A stretch of DNA of 64,000 nt from contig JAUIMG010000012.1 in assembly GCA_030433355.1 (NCBI GenBank), forward strand, positions 1 to 64,000, in the 5' to 3' direction. This DNA is from Bacteroidia bacterium. GTDB lineage: Bacteria > Bacteroidota > Bacteroidia > Flavobacteriales_E > Vicingaceae. Below, one piece after another: positions 26,825 to 36,716 of this stretch. Under the pieces are notes generated by a model. The model saw only the letters and a list, made by a program, of their open reading frames with translations, ran no database searches and was not told the DNA's origin. The translations under genes and the position numbers were made by a program. Each line of letters begins with the position of its first letter. The first letter of the stretch is position 1.

Positions 26825-27567
26825 TGAAAACCTTAATTGAAATTCAAGACTTTTCTATAGCTTACAACGATTCAGAAGTACTGCTAAAAGCAAAACATCT
26901 AACAGTTAATGAAGGAGAAATTGTCGTATTATATGGAGATAATGGTAGTGGTAAATCTTCCTTATTGAGAGCAATTTGTAATGCAAGTACGCAATGGAAG
27001 GGAGAAATATTTATTCAGGAAAAAAGTATTAAAGATTGGAAAAATAAAGAGCTTGTAAAACACATAGCTTTTATATCTACTGAGACAGAATATCCTAGTT
27101 TGTTAAGTACTAAAGATTATATTGCCTTAGGAAGGTATCCGCATTTAAACTGGTTTGGAAAACTACAAGAAAGGGATCATGCTATTATCCAAAATTATTT
27201 GAGGGAGTGTTGTATTGAAGAATTGAGTAACCAAAGCATTAGCACTTTAAGTGATGGAGAAAAACAGAGAGCAAAAATAGCGCGAGGATTATGTCAACAA
27301 ACACCAATTTTAATATTGGATGAGCCTAGTAGCCATTTGGATGTGAAAAACACCTATGCTACTTTAGAATTAATAAAACTTGAGCGTGAAAAGGAAAATA
27401 AGAGTATCTTATTTTCTTCTCATGAAATCAATATGTCTTTAGAGATTGCAGATAAGGTTTGGTATATATATGGTGGAGAGGTAAAAGAGGAAAGTAAAAG
27501 TGATTTTTTAATGAATAAAGAGCTACATAAGAAGCTATATGGGAGCGCGTTTCAACTAAATTTATAG
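26824..27567 (+). CDS. btuD: ABC transporter ATP-binding protein, BtuD/FecE-like
   Basis: 247 residues. Walker A GDNGSGKSSLL (38-48), ABC signature LSDGEKQR (142-149), Walker B ILILDEPSS (162-170), D-loop HLDVKNT and the switch His in 'SILFSSHEINMS'. Energises uptake through the adjoining permease. One-base overlap with btuC. It is the last gene of the plus-strand B12 cluster; the next gene converges with one base between stops and no terminator hairpin is evident. Confidence 0.93.
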   Translation: MKTLIEIQDFSIAYNDSEVLLKAKHLTVNEGEIVVLYGDNGSGKSSLLRAICNASTQWKGEIFIQEKSIKDWKNKELVKHIAFISTETEYPSLLSTKDYIALGRYPHLNWFGKLQERDHAIIQNYLRECCIEELSNQSISTLSDGEKQRAKIARGLCQQTPILILDEPSSHLDVKNTYATLELIKLEREKENKSILFSSHEINMSLEIADKVWYIYGGEVKEESKSDFLMNKELHKKLYGSAFQLNL

Positions 27568-27568
27568 C

Positions 27569-27790
27569 TTATCTTTTCTTCGTAGTACCAAGCCTTTTGG
27601 CTCTTTTTTTCATTTCTCTTTTATAAGATCTCTTTTGTTTTTTAATACTTTTTTCATAGCCAGCTTTAACTTCTTGACTTGGTAGTTTACCATTACTCAT
27701 CCCTTTATCATCAACACCTTTAAATCCTTTGTAGGGATTACATGCCACCAAAAAGCTAAAAAGAATAAAGTATAAAAACTTAGTCTTCAT
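27569..27790 (-). CDS. Small basic lipoprotein
   Basis: 73 residues. Lipoprotein signal (FLYFILFSFLVACNPYKG, Cys at 17) followed by a short linker and a highly basic tail (KKQKRSYKREMKKRAKRLGTTKKR). Third gene of a minus-strand operon: its ATG overlaps the SCO gene stop by 11 bases. Small lipoproteins with Lys/Arg-rich tails are frequent in Bacteroidota; the charged tail could contact RNA, peptidoglycan or LPS, but nothing is shown. No family recognised. Confidence 0.7.
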   Translation of the reverse strand: MKTKFLYFILFSFLVACNPYKGFKGVDDKGMSNGKLPSQEVKAGYEKSIKKQKRSYKREMKKRAKRLGTTKKR

Positions 27791-28439
27791 ACTCTTGCGC
27801 TAGTATTTCAATATCAATAATTAATTGATTTACACTTTCTTTAGAAGTACCGTCATAAAAACCTCGTATTCTCTTTTCTTTATCTACTAAAACAAAGTTT
27901 TCTGTATGAATGAAATCATCCACACCGCCATCACCTTCTGTAGTGGCTGCGAAATATGATTTTCTTGCTAAATCATAAATAACCTTTTTATCTCCTGTAA
28001 GAAAAATCCATTTCTTAGGGTTAGCTTCATATAAGTCTGCGTACTCTTTCAGTACGGCAACCGAATCAATTTCTGGAGTCACACTATGGGAGACAATAAG
28101 AAATTCATCATTTTCTAGATAAGCTTTCTGCACTCTTTGTAATTGAGAACTCATATCAGGACATATTGAGGGACAGGTAGTAAAGAAGAAATCAGTAACG
28201 TAATATTTACCTTCTAAATCTTTTTGAGAGAACAACTCTCCATTTTGATTAATTAGTTCAAAATCTGCTATTCTATGGTTGTTGGTCACATTTTGCATGC
28301 TTTCGTCAACCAATTCAGGATTTAAAACGGCAGGAGAGTATACCGGTAGTCTCCTACCATCTTTAATCATTTCATAAGCTATACCTATTCCAATGGCTAA
28401 TAGAACTGCAGGTATTATAATTGCAAGCTTATTTTTCAT
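27780..28439 (-). CDS. SCO1/SenC family copper-binding thioredoxin-like protein
   Basis: 219 residues. N-terminal membrane anchor (LAIIIPAVLLAIGIGIAYEMI) and a periplasmic thioredoxin fold. The metal-binding CxxxC is TTCPSICPDM (Cys89, Cys93) and the distal His lies in 'DDFIHTENFVLVDKE', the SCO pattern. SCO proteins load copper into the CuA centre of cytochrome oxidase or act as thiol reductants. It is translationally coupled (11-base overlap) to the upstream thioredoxin gene. No oxidase genes are nearby, so the client is unknown. Confidence 0.92.
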   Translation of the reverse strand: MKNKLAIIIPAVLLAIGIGIAYEMIKDGRRLPVYSPAVLNPELVDESMQNVTNNHRIADFELINQNGELFSQKDLEGKYYVTDFFFTTCPSICPDMSSQLQRVQKAYLENDEFLIVSHSVTPEIDSVAVLKEYADLYEANPKKWIFLTGDKKVIYDLARKSYFAATTEGDGGVDDFIHTENFVLVDKEKRIRGFYDGTSKESVNQLIIDIEILAQEYED

Positions 28440-29856
28440 TATTTCCTTTTTCCTTTTCTTTATTCATATAGAACTCCAAAATCTTTTCTAATGACTCAAC
28501 ACTCATTTTCTTTGAAAGAATAATTTTATTTTCATCTAATAAATATGTCTGAGGAGTGCTGTAAACGTCATATAGTGCTCTGAAATTACTCCTAAAGTCA
28601 CCACCATCAGATCCATTGATCCAGTTTAAGTCGTGCTTGTTTATAAATTCAATCCACTCTTTATTTTCAAATTCATTACCAACCCCAAAAACTTCTACAC
28701 CTTGGTCTTTAACCTTATCATACAGAGCTTTAAGTTTAGGCGTTGAAACTTTACAATGACCACATTCTGGAGACCAGATGTAAACAATAGTAAACTTAGC
28801 TTCTATATCATATAGTTGGATAAACTTTTCTTGTGCAGTATCCTTAACAATAATATTAGGTGCTTTTTTTCCGATTAATAAAGGATAAAGTGCATTCACT
28901 CTCTCAACTAATTTTTTCAATTGTTCATCTGTAAACCAAGGCGCTTTTTTGCGCATATAATATTCTCTTCCTAAATGCACAAACACTGCATCCATGCCCA
29001 TTAATTCAGAACGCTCATATTTAGAAGACATATAAGAAAGGGTATATTTAAATACCGATGGGTTGTTTTCTACTTTACCCAAAATAAAATCAGCAGCAAT
29101 AATTATAGAATCAGGATCTTGAACTGTTAACTTATCCATATAATAAGTCATTTTTTCATGATAGGCTGAAGTTCTCAACAGTCTTTCATCTGAGAAGTCG
29201 AAATTGTCGAAAAAGTGACTTTTAAAATATTTGAATTCGAAGGTACTGTCTTTAATGCCATTTTCATCTACTGGGGCAGGAGGTACGGTAGGATAGTTGA
29301 TGGCAAACAAAAATTTAGAAGTAAGTGATTCTGGATGCTTTTTATGGAGGTTTTCAATAAAATCTTCAACTTCTTGATCTATCTGTAATATTCTTTCATC
29401 TACCTGAGGATTTGTTTTTCCTTTTTCTTCGGCTATTTTTTTTAACTTACTAAGCTCATTCATCTCTCTCTTTCTAACATTGATGTATTTCAAATAAGCA
29501 AAGAAAACCTCATTCTCAGGGCTTCCTTTTACTTTCATATTATCTATGTATTCAAGGCTATCTGAAATCATTAAAAACTCTTGCTTATCAACCATAAAAT
29601 CAAAAAGCTTGGTGTTTTGACGAATTAAGGAATACATACCGTGTTCTAGGCTATCTTTCCCCTCAAACACTATGTTTCCTTTAGAATCTACTGCAGCAGT
29701 ATCTCTATAAAATTGACCTGCTCCATAATAATAGGAAAGGAAAGCAACTGTGTCAGGAAAATTTTTTATTTGAAATTCAATTTTATACGGATTTTGCGCC
29801 ATTAATACAGTGGTTAGCAGCGACAAAAGTGAAATGGAAAAAAGCTTCTTCAACAT
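28429..29856 (-). CDS. Periplasmic thioredoxin-like protein (DUF4369/DUF5106 type)
   Basis: 475 residues. Signal peptide (LFSISLLSLLTTVLMAQ), then an N-terminal beta domain of DUF4369 type ('YKIEFQIKNFPDTVAFLSYYYGAGQFYRDTAAVDSKGNIVFEG'), a helical middle domain consistent with DUF5106, and a C-terminal TlpA-like thioredoxin fold with the redox site SPECGHCKVSTPKL. Bacteroidota use such proteins for periplasmic thiol-disulfide exchange. First gene of a three-gene operon with SCO and a small lipoprotein; a TACTTTTG box lies 17 bases upstream of the start. Confidence 0.87.
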   Translation of the reverse strand: MLKKLFSISLLSLLTTVLMAQNPYKIEFQIKNFPDTVAFLSYYYGAGQFYRDTAAVDSKGNIVFEGKDSLEHGMYSLIRQNTKLFDFMVDKQEFLMISDSLEYIDNMKVKGSPENEVFFAYLKYINVRKREMNELSKLKKIAEEKGKTNPQVDERILQIDQEVEDFIENLHKKHPESLTSKFLFAINYPTVPPAPVDENGIKDSTFEFKYFKSHFFDNFDFSDERLLRTSAYHEKMTYYMDKLTVQDPDSIIIAADFILGKVENNPSVFKYTLSYMSSKYERSELMGMDAVFVHLGREYYMRKKAPWFTDEQLKKLVERVNALYPLLIGKKAPNIIVKDTAQEKFIQLYDIEAKFTIVYIWSPECGHCKVSTPKLKALYDKVKDQGVEVFGVGNEFENKEWIEFINKHDLNWINGSDGGDFRSNFRALYDVYSTPQTYLLDENKIILSKKMSVESLEKILEFYMNKEKEKGNNEK

Positions 29857-29872
29857 AAAAAAATATTTCTTT

Positions 29873-29880
29873 CAAAAGTA
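29873..29880 (-). promoter_or_regulatory. -7 promoter box for the thioredoxin-SCO operon
   Basis: On the minus strand this reads TACTTTTG, an exact TAnnTTTG match, about 16 bases before the start codon at 29856; transcription would begin near 29866. Confidence 0.55.
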
Positions 29881-29972
29881 AGATGAAATCTTAGTTTTAG
29901 GCTGTTAATGCATGTTAAATGCAGAAGTAAATAAAGCTTTTTTTCAAACTATTCTTTTAGTACTTTTCGTTT

Positions 29973-30776
29973 GTGGAGGCAATCACTTGGACCATACTTA
30001 TCATATTAATAGCCGCAGGAGTTATTGTAGGTATTCTTTTGACATTTTATTTTCTTCAAGAGAAAATAATTTTTTCTCCTATTAAGCTACCAAAAGATTA
30101 TCATTTCCCATTTGAAAATGCTGTAGAAAGAAATATAGAAGTAGATAAGGGTGTTTACTTGAATAGTCTTTTATTTAAATCAAAATCTCCGAAAGGTTTA
30201 ATTTTTTATATCCACGGAAATGCAGACAATCTGAGGTATTGGGGAGATTTTGCAGATTTCTTTACCAAAAGGAATTACGATGTATTCATGTATGACTTTA
30301 GAGGATTCGGCAAGAGTGACGGAAAAATAAAAGGGGAGAAATCAATTCAAAGAGATGCTAAAATCCTTTATTTGGAAATGAAGAAGTTGTACCCAGAGGA
30401 GCGTATCATTATTTATGGTTTTTCTCTAGGTACAGGAATAGCTTCAAGATTGGCAAGCAGAAATAAAGCAAAAATGTTAATCTTAGAAGCCCCATTTTAT
30501 CACTTCATTGATTTGGTTAAATACCATAAGGCTTATTTACCGGCAAGTTGGATAACTAAGTATCACTTTAGAACCAATAGGTATCTTAAAGAAGTAGAGT
30601 CGGAAGTTCATATTTTTCATGGTACAAATGATAGAAAAGTACCCTACTACTTGGGAGAAAAACTTAGAGATATAAATGCTAATTCTACTTTTTATCCGAT
30701 AAAAGATGCTACGCATAACGATATGCAATCCATGAAAGAGTTTCAAAACTTGATGGATAAGCTTTTAACTAATTAA
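29973..30776 (+). CDS. Membrane-anchored alpha/beta hydrolase
   Basis: 267 residues from a GTG start; later Met codons would remove the N-terminal membrane helix ([23 protein letters not shown]). Hydrolase features: oxyanion 'IYIHGNADN' (HGN), '[11 protein letters not shown]', nucleophile elbow YGFSLGTG with the catalytic Ser, 'ILEAPFY', an acid in '[10 protein letters not shown]' and the His in 'DATHNDM'. Resembles ABHD13/BEM46-type serine hydrolases of unknown substrate. A near-consensus box TACTTTTC (29961-29968) sits only five bases before the start, so the transcript may be nearly leaderless. Its stop overlaps that of the convergent RF3 gene by 4 bases. Confidence 0.85.
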   Translation: MEAITWTILIILIAAGVIVGILLTFYFLQEKIIFSPIKLPKDYHFPFENAVERNIEVDKGVYLNSLLFKSKSPKGLIFYIHGNADNLRYWGDFADFFTKRNYDVFMYDFRGFGKSDGKIKGEKSIQRDAKILYLEMKKLYPEERIIIYGFSLGTGIASRLASRNKAKMLILEAPFYHFIDLVKYHKAYLPASWITKYHFRTNRYLKEVESEVHIFHGTNDRKVPYYLGEKLRDINANSTFYPIKDATHNDMQSMKEFQNLMDKLLTN

Positions 30777-32356
30777 TTCTTAAACTCAGAAGTGAAGTGA
30801 AAGTCAATATCAGGGTAGTTGTCTTTTGTAATCTGAAGAATTCCTGGAGTTTGTGCTAAGAATACTAAATGCTGGTCTTTGTCATAAACAATGTAGTTAG
30901 ATTTTAATCTCACAAATTCATCTAACATTTCTTTATTTTTAGAAGTAAACCAACAAGCTTTATAAAAATTTAAAGGATGAAAATTTGCTGAGGCATTGTA
31001 TTCATGCTTTAAGCGATATTGAATTACTTCAAACTGGAGTTCTCCAACCGTTCCTATATATTTTTTATTACCCATTCTAGCAGTGAATAATTGAGCAACA
31101 CCTTCTTCTGTTAATTGATGAATCCCTTTTTCCAATTGCTTCGTTTTCATTGGATCTGAATTAACAACCTCTTTAAATATTTCAGGAGAGAAACTTGGTA
31201 TACCTTTGAAAGTAAAGTCTTTTCCTTCAGTTAAAGTATCACCAATTTTAAAGTTTCCTGTGTCATATAAACCGATAACATCTCCTGGGTATGCTTCATC
31301 AATCAGTGACTTCTCCTTGGCCATAAAACTTGTTGGGTTATTAAAGCGCAAGTTCTTATCTAATCTAACATGGTGGAAGAATTTATTCCTTTCAAATTTA
31401 CCACTACATACTCTTAAAAATGCAATTCTATCTCTATGGTTAGGGTCTATGTTGGCATGGATCTTAAAAATGAAACCACTAAAGTTCTTATCATCTGGTT
31501 TAACTTCTCCTTCGTCGGTTTCTCTTCCTTTAGGCATTGGTGCTATTTGGATAAATTCATCTAGCATTTCTCTAATTCCGAAGTTATTAACTGCAGAACC
31601 AAAGAAAACTGGAGCTAATTTGCCACTTAGGTAGTCTTCCATGGAAAAAGGGTCATAAACCCCTTCAACCAACTCTACATCTTCTCTTAGCTGCTTTGCT
31701 TCTTTGCCTACTAATTCATCCAGTTTAGAATCTGCTAAATCATTAATAGAGATTACATCTTTTGAAATCTTCGTTTTAGATGATTCAAAAAGGTTTACAT
31801 TTTTTTCATTCAAATTATAAACTCCTTTAAATGTGGCTCCAATACCTATTGGCCAACTCATAGGACGCACATTAATCTGTAACTTTTCTTCTAGTTCATC
31901 TAATAGTTCAAAAGGATCACGACCTTCTAAATCCATTTTATTGATAAAAACAATCACAGGAGTGTCTCTCATTCTACAAACCTCCATCAACTTTTCTGTT
32001 TGCGTTTCAACTCCTTTAACACAGTCTATTACTAAGATTACACTATCCACAGCAGTTAAGGTTCTAAAAGTATCTTCTGCAAAATCTTTGTGTCCCGGAG
32101 TATCCAGAAGGTTAATCAGTTTGTCTTTATATTCAAACCCCATAACCGAAGTAGCAACAGATATTCCTCTTTGCTTTTCAATTTCCATGAAGTCAGAAGT
32201 AGCAGTTTTCTTGATTTTGTTGTTTTTAACAGCACCAGCCGTTTGAATAGCTCCTCCAAAAAGCAAAAACTTTTCTGTTAAAGTTGTTTTACCCGCATCT
32301 GGGTGACTAATAATCGCAAATGTTTTTCTCTTTTCTATTTCTTCGTTTAGCTTCAT
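30773..32356 (-). CDS. prfC: Peptide chain release factor 3
   Basis: 527 residues, the normal length. GTPase that recycles RF1/RF2 from the terminating ribosome. G1 is [19 protein letters not shown] (about 17-35), switch region '[23 protein letters not shown]', G3 [17 protein letters not shown]4 FINKMD; the RF3-type domains II and III follow ('[27 protein letters not shown]', '[12 protein letters not shown]'). Single gene, own promoter. Confidence 0.97.
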   Translation of the reverse strand: MKLNEEIEKRKTFAIISHPDAGKTTLTEKFLLFGGAIQTAGAVKNNKIKKTATSDFMEIEKQRGISVATSVMGFEYKDKLINLLDTPGHKDFAEDTFRTLTAVDSVILVIDCVKGVETQTEKLMEVCRMRDTPVIVFINKMDLEGRDPFELLDELEEKLQINVRPMSWPIGIGATFKGVYNLNEKNVNLFESSKTKISKDVISINDLADSKLDELVGKEAKQLREDVELVEGVYDPFSMEDYLSGKLAPVFFGSAVNNFGIREMLDEFIQIAPMPKGRETDEGEVKPDDKNFSGFIFKIHANIDPNHRDRIAFLRVCSGKFERNKFFHHVRLDKNLRFNNPTSFMAKEKSLIDEAYPGDVIGLYDTGNFKIGDTLTEGKDFTFKGIPSFSPEIFKEVVNSDPMKTKQLEKGIHQLTEEGVAQLFTARMGNKKYIGTVGELQFEVIQYRLKHEYNASANFHPLNFYKACWFTSKNKEMLDEFVRLKSNYIVYDKDQHLVFLAQTPGILQITKDNYPDIDFHFTSEFKN

Positions 32357-32379
32357 CGACCGCCCTTTATTTAGAGCGA

Positions 32380-32387
32380 CAAAAGTA
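32380..32387 (-). promoter_or_regulatory. -7 promoter box for prfC
   Basis: Minus-strand TACTTTTG, exact TAnnTTTG, 23 bases upstream of the prfC start codon; a start of transcription near 32373 would leave a short leader. Confidence 0.55.
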
Positions 32388-32401
32388 AGAAAATGTAGGT
32401 G

Positions 32402-33697
32402 CTATTTAGAAATGACAAATTTCTTTTGCAGACGTTTATTAGCGTTCGAAACTTCTAAGATATAAACTCCATTTTTAGCGTCTATAATACAATTGTATTC
32501 AGGATTGTAAAATGTTGATTGAAGAATTACTTTACCTTGAATATTAATTAATCTAAAAGTTTTTTCACCTTTAAGACTAGTTCTTAAATTTAATCGATTT
32601 TCAGTCAGTGGATTCTTAAAAACTATATCATCTGAGTTTTCATTTTCTGTTAAAGCAGTTGAAAAAAATACTTGAATAGATCCAGTTGATTGGCAATTAT
32701 TAATGTCATTAACTATGACCGTATAGGTTGCAGGACATAGACTATCAAAAACTCCATTAGAATCACGTAAAGAGGAGGGGAGGTTAGTATTAATTAATTG
32801 AATCTGATATGGGGGAGTTCCAAAGACTGGACTAATTTTAATAATACCGTCACATGAGGCAGCAGTAGTAGAATGCTGAATGATAGAATCATTGATAATT
32901 ATTGCAGGTGGTGCAGTTATGGTGTAGTTATACACAATACTTAAATTAAGTGCACCTGTTACAGTAATTCTATATTGACCAGGAATAGCACCCCAAATTT
33001 GCCAAGAATTAAGTGAATCTACTAACCAACCACTTCCATTATTGTATTCTGTTAAATAAACTACAGGTGCAGTTAAACCTGCCAATTGCCAATCTGGGTT
33101 GAAACAACCGGTGTTGGAAAATGGATTATTAGCACAAGTAGGTTGTATTACTTGACCTGGAAGACATCTTGGACCATATCCAGGTTGTATCCATTTTAAT
33201 TCATCAACTGTAAAGCCAAATTCAGTAGCCCAATTGATTAGCTCCAATTGAGGCATATCTTCGATATAACTGTAATTTTCAGTATCGGCAATAGATTCAG
33301 CTAAATCTCTTTGTCCGCTTTGTATAATTAAATGACCTACAGCACAGGCTGTTCCAAAGTCATCTATAAAATAGGGGGTTCTTTCCTTGTGGTATAAATT
33401 CTGAGGAAAAACTCCTTCTTTGCTGTACTTTGATAATTCGTTTAGAAGTTGTTCTCTATTGCTTTTTGCTTGAGGTTGCAGATGACTTGTATTAACTCTT
33501 TTAAGTGAGTCAACAACATAATCTAAATGAAATTTAATTAAGTCTATTTCTGAAAATAAATTCAATTCAGGAATTTGACTAGACGAAATTGGAACTGATA
33601 TCCAGTTTTTATTCAAATGATTTAAAATAGATTTATCGTTGTTGGAATAGGCAACAGTAAAAGAAAAAATTAAAATAAAAAGGCAGAACTTCTTCAT
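32402..33697 (-). CDS. T9SS-exported protein, unknown function
   Basis: 431 residues from the Met at 33697 with signal peptide MKKFCLFILIFSFTVAYS; the open frame upstream overlaps the divergent helicase gene and is not used. The N-terminal 200 residues contain 'RREQLLNELSKYSKEGVFPQNLYHKERTPYFIDDFGTACAVGHLI' type sequence seen in many Bacteroidota secreted proteins, then a Cys-containing link and two Ig/SprB-like repeats ('SCDGIIKISPVFGTPPYQIQLI', 'CPATYTVIVNDINNCQSTGSIQV'). The last 75 residues are a T9SS type A tail ('FKNPLTENRLNLRT...YILEVSNANKRLQKKFVISK'). Surface or secreted; ligand unknown. Confidence 0.8.
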   Translation of the reverse strand: MKKFCLFILIFSFTVAYSNNDKSILNHLNKNWISVPISSSQIPELNLFSEIDLIKFHLDYVVDSLKRVNTSHLQPQAKSNREQLLNELSKYSKEGVFPQNLYHKERTPYFIDDFGTACAVGHLIIQSGQRDLAESIADTENYSYIEDMPQLELINWATEFGFTVDELKWIQPGYGPRCLPGQVIQPTCANNPFSNTGCFNPDWQLAGLTAPVVYLTEYNNGSGWLVDSLNSWQIWGAIPGQYRITVTGALNLSIVYNYTITAPPAIIINDSIIQHSTTAASCDGIIKISPVFGTPPYQIQLINTNLPSSLRDSNGVFDSLCPATYTVIVNDINNCQSTGSIQVFFSTALTENENSDDIVFKNPLTENRLNLRTSLKGEKTFRLINIQGKVILQSTFYNPEYNCIIDAKNGVYILEVSNANKRLQKKFVISK

Positions 33698-33799
33698 GTT
33701 ATTTATAAAAGTATTAAATAAGTCAACAAAAAAAATGGTGATTTCATAATTGTGGTAAAATATTTTACAAATGGTCCCTTTCATACATTTTATTGTGAC

Positions 33800-33807
33800 T
33801 ACTTTTG
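33800..33807 (+). promoter_or_regulatory. -7 promoter box for the SF2 helicase gene
   Basis: TACTTTTG, exact TAnnTTTG, ending 10 bases before the ATG at 33818; transcription would start only a few bases before the start codon. Confidence 0.5.
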
Positions 33808-33817
33808 CAAACCCCCT

Positions 33818-35362
33818 ATGGAAGAAAGAATAAAAGACTACGACCTTACAGAAATACAAGAAGGAGAAGATGGGAAAGATCTTTATCCATTTCAATCTGA
33901 AGCAATTGCAAAGATTTCAGAAAAACTAAAAGAGCTAGAAGATAATCATAACATTCTTTTTCAGTTGCCTACAGGTGGTGGAAAAACGGTGATATTTTCT
34001 GAAATAGCAAGAAGATATATTCTTGCTACAGGAAAAAAGGTTTTAATACTTACCCATAGAATTGAGCTTTGCAAGCAAACTTCTGGGATGTTGACTGACT
34101 TCGGAGTTAAAAACAAAATCATTAACAGCAAAGTAAAGGAAGTCTCGGATGATAATGACTATATGTGTTTTGTAGCCATGGTAGAGACTTTAAATAATAG
34201 GTTGCAAGATGAAAAAGTAACTGTTGAAAATATTGGTCTAGTTATCGTTGATGAGGCGCACTACAATAGCTTTAGAAAACTGTTTAAGTACTTTGAGAAT
34301 GTAAATATTTTAGGAGTTACAGCTACTCCCTTAAGTTCTAGTATCAAATTGCCAATGAATGAGAATTACCAAGAATTGGTAATAGGGGAGTCTATAAAAA
34401 GTTTGGTAGATCAAGGGTTCTTGGCAAAAGCAACTACTTATAGCTACAATGTTAGATTAGATAGTCTAAAGATTGGTATTAATGGTGATTACACTGTAAA
34501 ATCTTCTGAACAGCTCTATGGTAACTTTATGATGCAAGAGAAGTTATTAAGAGCCTATGAGGAAAAATCCTATGGGAAGAAAACATTGATATTTAACAAT
34601 GGTATTGCAACTTCTTATGGTGTTTACGATAGTTTTAAAGCCGCTGGTTATGATATTAGACACTTGGACCATCATGTAGGGGAATCTGAAAGAAGAGATA
34701 TTCTAAACTGGTTTAAAAACACCCCAGATGCTATACTTACTTCAGTTGGAATTTTAACTACTGGCTTTGATGAACCAACCGTTGAAACTATTATACTCAA
34801 TAGAGCTACAAGATCTTTGAGTTTGTATCATCAAATGATAGGAAGAGGGTCGAGAGTTTTGAAGAATAAAAAAGACTTTACGGTAATTGATTTAGGAAAT
34901 AATTTACATCGCTTTGGTCTATGGGATTCTCCTGTAGATTGGTATCATATATTTATGTCTCCACATCAGTATTACGATGATTTAAAGTCTGATGAAATAA
35001 TTGAAAGACAGTTTGTTTATGAAATGCCTGATGAATTGAAAAAGAAGTTTTCAAAATCAAAGGACATTACTTTCGATGTTAAAAAGGAATATAAGAAAGC
35101 AATGAGTATGGGTATTCATTCTAAGAATGTTATCAAAGATTCTATTGAACAACACACCAGAATGTGCAAGGAAAATGCTGAAGACATGTGGGATGCTTTA
35201 GATTTAGCTAAATTGCTTAAAGATGATATTCAAGATAGAATCAAGCATTACTCTTACTGCACCATAAAAACAACCAAAAATTACCTAGTTTGGTTAGAAG
35301 AAGATTATACTAGGAGATTAAATTCTGCGATTAGGAAATCTTTTGTAATCGAAGAAAGTTAG
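33818..35362 (+). CDS. SF2 DEAD/DEAH-box helicase
   Basis: 514 residues from the ATG at 33818 (MEERIKDYDL); the frame is open 22 codons further but those precede the promoter box. Motif I LPTGGGKTVIF, motif Ia 'VLILTHRIELCKQ', motif II VDEAHYNSF, motif III GVTATPL, then the second RecA domain with 'TLIFNNGIATSYGVYDSFKAAGYDIRHLDHH', 'GFDEPTVETIILNRATRSLSLYHQMIGRGSR'. This is the RAD25/UvsW-like type used on DNA rather than the RNA DEAD-box type. The C-terminal 150 residues are helical. It is 8 bases from a small gene that is probably its partner. Confidence 0.88.
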   Translation: MEERIKDYDLTEIQEGEDGKDLYPFQSEAIAKISEKLKELEDNHNILFQLPTGGGKTVIFSEIARRYILATGKKVLILTHRIELCKQTSGMLTDFGVKNKIINSKVKEVSDDNDYMCFVAMVETLNNRLQDEKVTVENIGLVIVDEAHYNSFRKLFKYFENVNILGVTATPLSSSIKLPMNENYQELVIGESIKSLVDQGFLAKATTYSYNVRLDSLKIGINGDYTVKSSEQLYGNFMMQEKLLRAYEEKSYGKKTLIFNNGIATSYGVYDSFKAAGYDIRHLDHHVGESERRDILNWFKNTPDAILTSVGILTTGFDEPTVETIILNRATRSLSLYHQMIGRGSRVLKNKKDFTVIDLGNNLHRFGLWDSPVDWYHIFMSPHQYYDDLKSDEIIERQFVYEMPDELKKKFSKSKDITFDVKKEYKKAMSMGIHSKNVIKDSIEQHTRMCKENAEDMWDALDLAKLLKDDIQDRIKHYSYCTIKTTKNYLVWLEEDYTRRLNSAIRKSFVIEES

Positions 35363-35370
35363 ACTTTGTA

Positions 35371-35892
35371 ATGAGCAAAGGCAAATTTAAAAAGTTTCTA
35401 ACAGAGGCGCCTAGAGAAGAATTAGAGACGCAACTCTTAGACCTTTATTCTAGATTTAAAGAAGTCAAAGAGTTTTATGATTTCTCCTTCAATCCCAAAG
35501 AAGAAGAGCTTTTAAATACAGCTAAATCTAAAATTTCTGAAGAGTATTTTCCTACAACAAGAAGAAGAGCTAAAAAAAGAAGGTCAATACCTCAGAACTT
35601 GATCAAGCATTTTATAAGATTAGGTTTAGAAGATGCCAAGATTTTAGATTTGATGCTTTTCCAAATTGAAATAGCCCAAGTGTATACAGAGGAGAACGAA
35701 ATTAAGGCAACTGCTTTTTATAAAAGCATGTTAAAATCCTTTCGTCAAGCTATTTCTTTTTCTTTAGAACATCTACTTTTAGAAGAGAGTAGAGCTAGAA
35801 TGCTAAAAATAGCTAAGAAAGCTTCTCAACAGCAGTGGGACAATGCAGATGCCTTTGATTATTCTATAGAGAATTTGCTTCGGGAAGACTAA
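35371..35892 (+). CDS. Hypothetical helical protein following the SF2 helicase
   Basis: 173 residues, mainly helical, very rich in Lys/Glu/Arg with a basic stretch TTRRRAKKRRSIPQN (about residues 65-79) that could bind nucleic acid. No domain recognised. Eight bases after the helicase stop and sharing its transcript, so a helper of the helicase is the simplest reading. Its stop overlaps that of the convergent T9SS gene by 4 bases. Confidence 0.7.
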   Translation: MSKGKFKKFLTEAPREELETQLLDLYSRFKEVKEFYDFSFNPKEEELLNTAKSKISEEYFPTTRRRAKKRRSIPQNLIKHFIRLGLEDAKILDLMLFQIEIAQVYTEENEIKATAFYKSMLKSFRQAISFSLEHLLLEESRARMLKIAKKASQQQWDNADAFDYSIENLLRED

Positions 35893-36611
35893 TCTTGTAA
35901 AAGTACCTTTTGGGTGTAAACCGATGTAGAGGTTCTAAATTGGATTAAAACTACACCTGTATTTAAATTAGATAGATCTACAGATGATTGACTAATAACA
36001 ATTCCCTTTTTTAATAAACTTCCATTAGTAGAGTAGATATTTAACTCTACCATTTGCCCTAATGAATTATCTACAAGCAACTCTTTGCCTCTTAATAAAA
36101 AAGATACCTTTTGTTTTAGAAGATTATCCTCAATGCCTACCGTAGAAAGTTGAAGAGCTGTACTATATGCGGTATTTCTATTTGTGCCATTATAAGCTAT
36201 GCTAGAGTCTACAGGAGAGTAAACATAATATCTAGGAGTTGAACTACTTATAAATTGTCTTTGGTTATCGGGAAATGTAAAAATATCATTCCAAGCATAT
36301 CTTGTAACCCAAGCATTTGTGCTGTTACAGGCATTTGAAAATGTCATAGGATTGTATTTCCATGTTAAAGCTGTCCATACCTCTACCTTGTTTCTATTTT
36401 GTGCAGCCCATGTTTGAAGGCTAGGGGCCTGACTTATACAAATACTGCAATCCACTCCTTTATGAGCAATGATTATTGCTTTTCCTGTACCTAAAGTAGA
36501 CTGAATACCTTTCGTTATGTTATTACAATCTGTGAAAGATCCAGTTAATGGAACTTGAGCACTTAGATTTATTGAAAAAGTTAGGGCTAGAAGTGATAAT
36601 AGATTTTTCAT
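35889..36611 (-). CDS. T9SS-exported protein with thioredoxin-like CxxC segment
   Basis: 240 residues. Signal peptide (LLSLLALTFSINLSAQ). Residues 30-150 resemble a thioredoxin-fold domain: 'GKAIIIAHKGVDCSICISQAPSLQTWA' has a CSIC motif where thioredoxins have CxxC, and 'TPRYYVYSP' could be the cis-Pro strand. The C-terminal 85 residues are a T9SS type A domain ('LVDNSLGQMVELNIYSTNGSLLKKG...VLIQFRTSTSVYTQKVLL'). A secreted redox protein is possible but only inferred. Convergent with the helicase partner. Confidence 0.75.
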   Translation of the reverse strand: MKNLLSLLALTFSINLSAQVPLTGSFTDCNNITKGIQSTLGTGKAIIIAHKGVDCSICISQAPSLQTWAAQNRNKVEVWTALTWKYNPMTFSNACNSTNAWVTRYAWNDIFTFPDNQRQFISSSTPRYYVYSPVDSSIAYNGTNRNTAYSTALQLSTVGIEDNLLKQKVSFLLRGKELLVDNSLGQMVELNIYSTNGSLLKKGIVISQSSVDLSNLNTGVVLIQFRTSTSVYTQKVLLQD

Positions 36612-36716
36612 AATTTAATTTTTTACAAATGTTAACTTGAAGAAGCTATTTAACTGTCTTGAGTTTAACAAATTAACTTTTTATGCATTATTTTAGCCAT
36701 AGAAATTTGTTTAGAC

